In this document: positions 13,693-19,216 of the stretch, piece after piece | Position numbering within the stretch: position 1 is the stretch's first letter | How the letters are laid out: each line of letters starts with the position of its first letter | Source of the DNA: an uncultured Actinomyces sp. | GTDB lineage: Bacteria > Actinomycetota > Actinomycetes > Actinomycetales > Actinomycetaceae | Reading direction: 5' to 3' | NCBI GenBank assembly: GCA_938028585.1 | Contig: CALIZH010000106.1 | Location: 1 to 19,216, forward strand | Length of the DNA stretch: 19,216 bases | Notes under the pieces: model-generated | Database searches by the model: none | The model's input: only the letters and a program-made list of their open reading frames with translations | What the model was told of the DNA's origin: nothing | Position numbers and translations under genes: made by a program

Positions 13693-15762
13693 TTACGCCG
13701 GCTCTGTCTCCACCTGAACTTCTTCGCCGCGGATAATTGCCAAAATCTGAGGCCCAAAGTAGTCGATTTTCACTTCACCAATTCCGCGAATAACCCGAAG
13801 CTGAGTCAGCGTCTTGGGCTGAGCGATAGCGACATCTCTCAAGGTCTTATCGGTAAGAACAGCGTAAGCCGGAACTAATCGAGCCTCTGCCTCAGCTTTT
13901 CGCCATGCACGTAAACGTTCAAAGAGTTCAATAACCTCTGGAGAATTACTTTCCTCAAATTCAGCATGGGCTGCCTTGGCCGCACTGCGTTTGGACGTAC
14001 CTGCGCGCGTGGAAGAAACTCCAGCTTGGGGTCGTTCTTCTCGAGGCCACAGATCCTTCATGAAGCGGGAACGCTGGCGGTTTCCTCCCCCGTGGCGCGA
14101 ACGCGAGTACGAGATCGCAAGATGATCCCGAGCACGTGTCATTCCCACGTAGAGCAGACGTTTTTCTTCCTCAATTGCATCTTCGCCCTGCGCAAGAGAG
14201 ATCGGAATAAGCCCTTCACTCACTCCAGCAAGGAAAACGTGCTCCCACTCCAGTCCTTTTGCCGCGTGAAGGGTCGAGAGTGTGACCCCCTCCGTGGTTG
14301 GGGCAGCTTGTGAGACCTCACGCTCAAGAAGATTATTGACGAACCCAATGAAAGAGTTATTGGTAGAAGAGCGTGCCATTTCAACAATGGCATTGAGGTT
14401 GTCCCATCGTTCTCGAACCGCGCCCTGAGCCTGTGGTGCCTGCGGGGACCATCCAGCGATTCCAAGAAGATCTTCAACCAAGTGAACAACATCAGCCTCG
14501 TCAATTCCTTGATTGTGCAAGGTTGTCGCTTGCTTCTTTAATAGAAACATCGCGCGGCGGACCTCTTCGCGCTCAAAAAAGCGCATCCCAGAATGGACGA
14601 GGAAGGGGACGCCGGCCTCGCTCAGCTGGGCTTCGAAGTTCTCTGACTGGCCATTGGTTCGATAAAGAATTGCGATCGAGGAATACGAAACTCCATCATC
14701 GTGGAGCCCCCGGATCCGCCGCGCAATCCCCACGGCCTCGTCATTGTCGTCCGTATAGCTCTGATAGTCGACAGGGACACCGTTATCCCGCTGCGATACC
14801 AATTTCACGGCGCCTTTAAGAACAGACGAGTGTTCGCCCTTCATCAGGGTATTCGCTGCACTCACGATCTGCGGCGTCGAGCGATAGTCACGAACCAATT
14901 GCACGACGCGAGCACCCTTGTGCTCCTGTGCGAAGTCTTGAAGGTAGCGCGGTGAGGCACCCGCAAAAGAATAAATAGTCTGAGCAACATCACCGACAAC
15001 ACAAATATCATGGCGCCCACCAAGCCAAAGGTTGAGAACATGGTGCTGGAGGGCAGAGACATCCTGATATTCATCGACGACAAAGCTGCGGTATTGACGA
15101 TGAATCCGTTGAGCAATAGCTGGATAATCCTGCAAGATTCCTGCCGTCAGCACCAAGACATCTTCAAAATCGAGAACCCCCCGATCCTCTTTGGCCTCCT
15201 GATAGGCGTCCATCAGTGCAAGAACATCGTCAACGCTAAGGTCACCCGGCGGCGTTCGCCTATTGGTGCGAACGGCCTCGGCATAGGCATCAGCATCGAG
15301 CATGGAAACCTTCGACCACTCAACCTCGGCGGCTAAATCGCGAACGAGCGCTTTGTCTGCGCGGATACCGATTCGTGCGGCAGCTGCGGAAATCAAGGAT
15401 GCTTTGTGCTCAATGAGGGGTGGCATGCTCCCGCCGATGGCACTTGGCCAGAAATACTGGAGCTGGCGCAAGGCGGCCGAGTGAAAAGTCCGTGCTTGGA
15501 CACCGGGAACCCCAAGTGCTGTCAGACGCTCACGCATCTCAACTGCAGCTCTCTTCGTGAAGGTCACTGCCAAGACATTTGTCGGTTCGTAGACACCGCG
15601 TGCAACGCCATAGGCAATGCGATAGGTAATCGCTCGCGTCTTACCCGTCCCAGCCCCCGCAAGCACCGCCATTGGACCAGAAACGAATTGCGCGACACTG
15701 CGCTGATCGGGATCCAGTGCTTCAAGAAGACGTTCAGCGCGTTCGCCATCTTGGACGCTCAC
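13693..15762 (-). CDS. uvrD2: ATP-dependent DNA helicase UvrD2 (superfamily 1) with HRDC domain
   Basis: 689 aa. A 3'-5' SF1A helicase acting in DNA repair and replication. Motifs: Q-motif region D-P-D-Q-R (17-21), Walker A A-G-A-G-T-G-K-T (35-42), Ia T-F-T-K-R-A-A, motif II D-E-Y-Q-D (230-234), motif III G-D-V-A-Q-T-I-Y-S-F-A-G-A (257-269), motif IV Y-R-S-T, and the G-V-T-L-S-T-L-H-A-A-K-G-L-E-W and V-G-M-T-R-A-R-D motifs. A C-terminal HRDC domain (about 608-680, ending V-I-R-G-I-G-E-V-K) binds DNA. The linker before HRDC has no cysteines, unlike M. tuberculosis UvrD2. The GTG start (15762-15760) overlaps the nudC stop by 4 bp, so the two are probably translationally coupled. Confidence 0.93.
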   Translation of the reverse strand: MSVQDGERAERLLEALDPDQRSVAQFVSGPMAVLAGAGTGKTRAITYRIAYGVARGVYEPTNVLAVTFTKRAAVEMRERLTALGVPGVQARTFHSAALRQLQYFWPSAIGGSMPPLIEHKASLISAAAARIGIRADKALVRDLAAEVEWSKVSMLDADAYAEAVRTNRRTPPGDLSVDDVLALMDAYQEAKEDRGVLDFEDVLVLTAGILQDYPAIAQRIHRQYRSFVVDEYQDVSALQHHVLNLWLGGRHDICVVGDVAQTIYSFAGASPRYLQDFAQEHKGARVVQLVRDYRSTPQIVSAANTLMKGEHSSVLKGAVKLVSQRDNGVPVDYQSYTDDNDEAVGIARRIRGLHDDGVSYSSIAILYRTNGQSENFEAQLSEAGVPFLVHSGMRFFEREEVRRAMFLLKKQATTLHNQGIDEADVVHLVEDLLGIAGWSPQAPQAQGAVRERWDNLNAIVEMARSSTNNSFIGFVNNLLEREVSQAAPTTEGVTLSTLHAAKGLEWEHVFLAGVSEGLIPISLAQGEDAIEEEKRLLYVGMTRARDHLAISYSRSRHGGGNRQRSRFMKDLWPREERPQAGVSSTRAGTSKRSAAKAAHAEFEESNSPEVIELFERLRAWRKAEAEARLVPAYAVLTDKTLRDVAIAQPKTLTQLRVIRGIGEVKIDYFGPQILAIIRGEEVQVETEPA

Positions 15763-16760
15763 AGTGCATCACCTTCCGCATGCAACCAAGTGTCGATCAT
15801 CATGCGAGCGATCGCGGTATGGGTAGGGATCTCCAGTTCGCCACTGTTGACCGCATCAATAAGTTCCGCGCGCGTCATCCATTTCATGGCATCCACCTCT
15901 TCCATATCTGGAGAGGGATCCGGAGTACCAGAAACTTTCCCGGTAAAGCCAATCATGACCGAGCGCGGGAAAGGCCAAGGCTGCGTCGCAACATAGCGGA
16001 CCTCTTTAACATCCAAAGAGGCCTCTTCTTTCGCTTCCCGAACTACCGCATGCTCAGGAGCTTCTCCTGCCTCAACAAAACCAGCAATGAGCGACATGAA
16101 ACGCGGTTTCCATGACCGGTTATGTGCAAGCAGCAAACGATCTTTCTCATCGGTGATTGCAACGATCACTGCGGGATCTTGCCTGGGATATTCGAGGCGA
16201 TCACATTGGACGCACCGTTGAGCCTCTCCCCCATTTTCGTGTTGGAGTTTCCCGCCACACCTTGGGCAATAACGCGTACGCTCATGCCAACGCAGAAGCG
16301 CTAAGGCACGCGCACATGATGAACAGTCAGCAGTTTCAAGGAGTGCTGCCTCATACCGAAGAGACAGCCACTGAGGATCTGCCGACGCTACGCTAGTGGC
16401 CGCGGGCGCGTGAGTTCCTTCAACAAGCGCCCCCCAATCTTCTTGAGAGTCAAGGATTGCGATAAAGCGCGCAACACCGGAAGAATCAACCCCACCAAAG
16501 AGCACACTTTCCGCTTCTTCAACTGCAGGACCGATATCCGCGGCTCGCCGGGGAGTGCTCCCATCGGAAGTAAGCGCAACCATGCCCTGAGTAGTCATTG
16601 CCAGAACCCGCAAAGAACGCGCGTGGGGCGCTAAGGAAGCGCATGCGGCATCGTACCCACCTTTGTGCGCCATCCGCGGGGCCCATGCGCTCAATTCATG
16701 TGGGAAATAGAGCTGTTCATTGGCGAAAGGAAGACCAGTAACCGTGTCAAAATGGGGCAT
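15759..16760 (-). CDS. nudC: NADH pyrophosphatase / NUDIX hydrolase NudC
   Basis: Hydrolyses NAD(H) to NMN(H) and AMP and, in characterised members, removes NAD caps from RNA. From ATG 16760 it is 333 aa. A four-cysteine zinc ribbon (C165-x2-C168, C183-x2-C186) precedes the NUDIX box (about 227-249), which has the R-E-x-x-E-E catalytic core. The box's usual Gly before the final hydrophobic residue is Ser. The NADH-specific signature follows as T-Q-P-W-P-F-P-R-S, with the normal first Ser replaced by Thr. ATG 16760 is chosen because TACGGT-N6-ATG gives the leaderless layout seen elsewhere in the window. A GTG at 16793 would add 11 residues and intrude on the rph promoter region. The gene ends in a GTGA overlap with uvrD2. 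Confidence 0.9.
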   Translation of the reverse strand: MPHFDTVTGLPFANEQLYFPHELSAWAPRMAHKGGYDAACASLAPHARSLRVLAMTTQGMVALTSDGSTPRRAADIGPAVEEAESVLFGGVDSSGVARFIAILDSQEDWGALVEGTHAPAATSVASADPQWLSLRYEAALLETADCSSCARALALLRWHERTRYCPRCGGKLQHENGGEAQRCVQCDRLEYPRQDPAVIVAITDEKDRLLLAHNRSWKPRFMSLIAGFVEAGEAPEHAVVREAKEEASLDVKEVRYVATQPWPFPRSVMIGFTGKVSGTPDPSPDMEEVDAMKWMTRAELIDAVNSGELEIPTHTAIARMMIDTWLHAEGDAL

Positions 16761-16772
16761 GATGTAACCGTA
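16760..16772 (-). promoter_or_regulatory. -10 box of a leaderless nudC transcript
   Basis: Read on the - strand, TACGGT (16772-16767), six bases, then ATG at 16760. It supports the shorter NudC start. It lies within 50 bases of the rph -10 on the other strand, so the two promoters form a tight divergent pair. Confidence 0.45.
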
Positions 16773-16808
16773 GCTGTCCTTCGCTTCAGTCACAACGCAA
16801 ATGCGCGT

Positions 16809-16821
16809 TAGGCTGGAGCCA
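16809..16821 (+). promoter_or_regulatory. -10 box of a leaderless rph transcript
   Basis: TAGGCT at 16809-16814, six bases, then ATG at 16821. A GGAG lies only 2 bases before the ATG, too close for normal ribosome binding, which favours leaderless initiation. Confidence 0.55.
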
Positions 16822-17600
16822 TGACTACTTCTCAGCTTCGCGCCGATGGGCGCACCCCCTCACAGCTTCGCCCCATGTCTATCACTCGTTCCTGGGCAGG
16901 AACCGGCGAAGGATCTGCACTGATTGAATGTGGGAACACGCGCGTTTTGTGCGTTGCTTCGCTCACCGAGGGCGTCCCCCGTTGGAAGCGCGACAGCGGA
17001 GAAGGCTGGGTGACCGCGGAGTATTCGATGCTTCCGCGCGCTACCTCCGAGCGCTCCCAGCGTGAATCCGTCAAGGGAAAGATCGGCGGCCGCACCCACG
17101 AGATTTCGCGTCTCATCGGCCGTTCGCTTCGCGCGATCGTTGATATCACGGCCCTCGGAGAGAACACTCTGGTCCTTGACTGCGATGTTTTGCGAGCTGA
17201 TGGCGGAACCCGCACCGCTTCCATTTCGGGCGCCTATGTTGCGCTTTACGAGGCCATTTCTTGGGGTATTTCAAAGGGGATCGTCGCCGCTTCTTCTCCT
17301 GAAAAGGTGCTCTCTGATTCTGTGAGCGCAATTTCCGTTGGCATCATCGATGGCACCCCCATGCTCGATCTTCCCTACGTTGAAGATGTGCGTGCACAGA
17401 CGGATATGAACGTCGTCCAGACTGGTTCGGGTTCTTTCGTTGAGGTTCAGGGAACCGCCGAGCACGCGCTTTTCTCTCGCACCGAACTCGGCGAGCTCCT
17501 TGACTTGGCAACCGCCGGTAACGCCCAGATTCGCGACCTCCAGGCACGCGCGTTGGCAGCAGAGCCGGGAGTCACCGTTTCTTCCGAGGCCGCGCTGTGA
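16821..17600 (+). CDS. rph: Ribonuclease PH
   Basis: 259 aa. A phosphorolytic 3'-5' exoribonuclease that trims tRNA and other RNA 3' ends. Family landmarks: R-A-D-G-R-T-P-S-Q-L-R-P at the start, G-x-T-R-V-L-C-V-A-S-L, and G-W-V-T-A-E-Y-S-M-L-P-R-A-T with S-E-R-S-Q-R-E-S. Then come G-R-T-H-E-I-S-R-L-I-G-R-S-L-R, D-C-D-V-L-R-A-D-G-G-T-R-T-A-S-I-S-G (phosphate and catalytic region), and D-L-P-Y-V-E-D with D-M-N-V-V. Length is normal. It appears leaderless, is divergent from nudC, and its stop overlaps the rdgB start by 4 bp (GTGA at 17597-17600). The rph-rdgB pair is standard in actinobacteria. Confidence 0.96.
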   Translation: MTTSQLRADGRTPSQLRPMSITRSWAGTGEGSALIECGNTRVLCVASLTEGVPRWKRDSGEGWVTAEYSMLPRATSERSQRESVKGKIGGRTHEISRLIGRSLRAIVDITALGENTLVLDCDVLRADGGTRTASISGAYVALYEAISWGISKGIVAASSPEKVLSDSVSAISVGIIDGTPMLDLPYVEDVRAQTDMNVVQTGSGSFVEVQGTAEHALFSRTELGELLDLATAGNAQIRDLQARALAAEPGVTVSSEAAL

Positions 17601-18232
17601 GCTCCGTACGCAGCGCAGATGCGCCTCGCCTGGTTTTTGCGACCGGAAATGCACACAAGGTTGCAGAGCTCGAGGCGATCATCGCTCCCCTTCTCCCCGA
17701 GGGAGCCGGGCGAATCGCACGGATGAGCGACTTCGATGTCGCCGAGCCCGTTGAAGACGGCGCTACTTTTGCCGAAAACTCTTTGATCAAGGCTCGTTCT
17801 TTGTGCGCAGCAACTGGAATCGCTGCACTCGCCGATGATTCCGGTCTGTGCGTTGACATCATGGGTGGTGCGCCGGGTATCTTCTCTGCCCGTTGGAGCG
17901 GGGCTCACGGGAACGACCGAGCGAACCTTGAGTTGCTCCTTGCTCAGCTCAGCGACGTTCCGCTTCACTTACGAGGCGCTGCATTTGTTTCCGCAGCAGC
18001 ATTAGTATTGCCCGATGGCACTGAGTTCGTTGAGCTCGGACGCGTCGAAGGACACCTGACGACCGCTCCGCAAGGCGAGCGGGGATTTGGTTACGATCCA
18101 ATTTTTATTCCCTCGGGTATGGATCGCACTGCAGCACAGCTCACTGCAGAGGAAAAGAATGCAATCAGCCACCGCGGGATTGCTTTCCGTGCGCTTGCGC
18201 CGCGGATTATTGAGGCTCTGACAGGTAACTAA
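17597..18232 (+). CDS. rdgB: RdgB/HAM1 non-canonical purine NTP pyrophosphatase
   Basis: 211 aa. Removes ITP, dITP and XTP from the nucleotide pool by releasing pyrophosphate, which keeps deaminated purines out of nucleic acids. Motifs: F-A-T-G-N-A-H-K-V-A-E-L (substrate loop, about 14-25), A-D-D-S-G-L-C-V-D with the catalytic Asp pair (about 76-84), G-A-P-G-I-F-S-A-R-W-S-G, G-F-G-Y-D-P-I-F-I-P near 155, and K-N-A-I-S-H-R-G-x-A at the C-terminal purine site. The GTG start overlaps the rph stop by 4 bp, so it is probably translated by coupling. A strong hairpin follows 12 bases after the stop. Confidence 0.95.
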   Translation: MSSVRSADAPRLVFATGNAHKVAELEAIIAPLLPEGAGRIARMSDFDVAEPVEDGATFAENSLIKARSLCAATGIAALADDSGLCVDIMGGAPGIFSARWSGAHGNDRANLELLLAQLSDVPLHLRGAAFVSAAALVLPDGTEFVELGRVEGHLTTAPQGERGFGYDPIFIPSGMDRTAAQLTAEEKNAISHRGIAFRALAPRIIEALTGN

Positions 18233-18244
18233 GCGACGTACAGG

Positions 18245-18285
18245 GAAACGCAGAGTCGGGTAGCGCGATCCCGACTATGCGTTTC
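18245..18285. terminator. Bidirectional terminator between rdgB and the MBL-fold gene
   Basis: Arms 18245-18260 and 18270-18285 are 16 bases with one mismatch around a 9-base loop. A T/C-rich tract follows on the + strand. It lies between convergent stops (18232 and 18316). Confidence 0.8.
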
Positions 18286-18315
18286 TTCTTCCCGAAATCG
18301 GTGTACCTACGCGTT

Positions 18316-19125
18316 TTAGAAATCGACAAACATACCGGTCGTCGCAAGCTCCACGTTCCCGCTGTAGACCTGCTGTGCCTGCCAACGTGTAGCCTCGGGA
18401 TTATTCCACGGCTGGATATGAGTAAGAATGACACGGCCAACTTCAGCGCGCGCAGCAAGAGTACCTGCACGGCTACCATCCATGTGGATCCCCTCGACGG
18501 TGTCTTCCTCAGTAAAACCTGCTTCACTGAGAAGAAGATCTACCCCGCGAGCGCCCTCAACGATACTGTCACACAAATCAGTGTCACCGGTGTAGAAGAA
18601 AGTACTGCGAGATCCAGAGGTATTGTCTTCTGAGAAACCAGAAGGGCCGCTGATGCGAACACCGAAGGCTGGTACAGAGTGCCATGCCTGCGCTGCACTC
18701 ACGGTGAAGGGACCAAAAGACCAACTCTGAGCATCTTTGAGTTCCTTGAAAATGAACTCTGTCGAATAGGTTTCATCTTCGTCAGCACCGTCGATCTGGC
18801 GAACACGGCCAGGCAAACATGCCGGCCCCGCAAGAACCATGGGATCGCAATACGCACCAGGCCCCCAGCGTCGGTAGACGTGCAGAGAAATCACATCTCC
18901 CATGTGGTCCGCGTGACAGTGCGAGAAAATCACCGCATCAAGATCTGCTGGCTCAATGTAACGCCACAACTCACCGAAAGATCCTGGCCCCATGTCCAAG
19001 ACAAGGTTCCAGGTTCGCTCCCTCCCAGTTCTTTCATCGGGACCGTGAGCTTGAAGCAGGTAGCAGGATGCAGGTGAATCAGGTCCAGACATTGAACCCG
19101 TGCAGCCGATGATGCGAAGCCTCAC
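18316..19125 (-). CDS. MBL-fold metallo-hydrolase (Rv1339-like)
   Basis: 269 aa. The metallo-beta-lactamase core is complete: H-C-H-A-D-H at 69-74, His149 in A-W-H-S-V-P-A, Asp181 in Y-T-G-D-T, and His236 in I-L-T-H-I-Q-P-W. It starts with the family strand L-R-I-I-G-C-T-G-S. The close relative by gene order is M. tuberculosis Rv1339, which has been reported as a cyclic-AMP phosphodiesterase. That activity is a reasonable inference here but is not shown by sequence alone; RNase Z-like or other phosphodiesterase roles remain possible. The GTG start (19125-19123) overlaps the murI stop by 4 bp, with AGGAGG upstream inside murI, so it is translated with murI. Confidence 0.85.
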   Translation of the reverse strand: MRLRIIGCTGSMSGPDSPASCYLLQAHGPDERTGRERTWNLVLDMGPGSFGELWRYIEPADLDAVIFSHCHADHMGDVISLHVYRRWGPGAYCDPMVLAGPACLPGRVRQIDGADEDETYSTEFIFKELKDAQSWSFGPFTVSAAQAWHSVPAFGVRISGPSGFSEDNTSGSRSTFFYTGDTDLCDSIVEGARGVDLLLSEAGFTEEDTVEGIHMDGSRAGTLAARAEVGRVILTHIQPWNNPEATRWQAQQVYSGNVELATTGMFVDF

Positions 19126-19216
19126 TGAGCACCTCCTTCTAGTGGGAGGGATGGGACTTCACTCACGCTTTGAACCTCAGGCCCAAGGAAACGGCGAGCA
19201 AGGATCGGGAAGCGCG
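19122..19216 (-). CDS. murI: Glutamate racemase, C-terminal end (runs off the right edge)
   Basis: Only the last 30 codons and TGA are present. The fragment R-F-P-I-L-A-R-R-F-L-G-P-E-V-Q-S-V resembles the L-A-x-R-F-L-G-P tail of actinobacterial MurI, which makes D-glutamate for peptidoglycan. Gene order supports this, since murI commonly precedes the MBL gene and is coupled to it. The catalytic cysteines are outside the window, so the call rests on the tail motif and context. Confidence 0.7.
   Translation of the reverse strand, partial: RFPILARRFLGPEVQSVSEVPSLPLEGGAQ

Noticed and set aside
15406..15996. 196-codon + strand frame across the uvrD2/nudC junction
   Set aside because: Antisense to two well-supported genes, with no start signal and no recognisable domain.
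1..19216. CRISPR array, insertion sequence, rRNA or riboswitch
   Set aside because: No regularly spaced repeats, transposase motifs, rRNA sequence or recognisable riboswitch core was seen on either strand.

Overview
The window looks like a chromosomal segment of a moderate-GC actinobacterium. I would guess the Actinomycetaceae (Schaalia/Actinomyces-like), but the genus cannot be fixed from sequence alone. Evidence is the gene content: a PdtaS-type histidine kinase, a UPF0182 protein, a PPA1309-family protein, a PDZ-Lon-like protease, a zincin_2 protein, UvrD2, NudC, and an RNase PH/RdgB/MBL/MurI set. From memory, much of the middle parallels the Mycobacterium tuberculosis Rv3193c-Rv3199c neighbourhood, and the right end parallels murI-Rv1339-rphA-Rv1341. 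Several genes also start directly after a TANNNT -10 box, the layout of leaderless actinobacterial mRNAs.

Layout. (a) 1-636: the edge of what may be a mobile element. It holds the start of an ardA antirestriction gene (- strand), a tiny + strand ORF, and two hairpins next to the 3' end of an initiator tRNA-Met gene (- strand, 637-713). (b) 838-2070: rmuC (+), whose end overlaps the end of folA by 48 bp. (c) 2023-4567, all on - : a DUF2505 gene, an OsmC-family gene, a long hairpin, then thyA-folA. (d) 4689-6146: pdtaS-like kinase (+), ending at a perfect hairpin shared with the convergent UPF0182 gene (6270-9287, -). (e) 9381-13692: PPA1309-family gene (+), PDZ-Lon protease (-), zincin_2 metalloprotease (+) and a ThiF/cyclodehydratase-like protein (+). 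(f) 13693-16760: nudC-uvrD2 (-), coupled by a 4-bp start/stop overlap. (g) 16821-18232: rph-rdgB (+), also coupled by a 4-bp overlap. They converge on an MBL-fold hydrolase and the tail of murI (-), again coupled by a 4-bp overlap.

Functional themes. thyA and folA together make dTMP and regenerate tetrahydrofolate. nudC and rdgB are nucleotide-pool and RNA-cap sanitation enzymes. uvrD2 and rmuC act on DNA. rph trims RNA 3' ends. The PDZ-Lon, zincin and UPF0182 proteins form a conserved envelope/protease neighbourhood of poorly known role. Most of the window is ordinary core genome. The most interesting points are the possible mobile-element boundary at the tRNA, the repeated leaderless start architecture, an orphan degenerate E1/ThiF-like protein, a UvrD2 lacking the mycobacterial tetracysteine motif, and the apparent inversion that splits the murI-MBL-rph-rdgB cluster. 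I did not find a convincing new multi-gene system.
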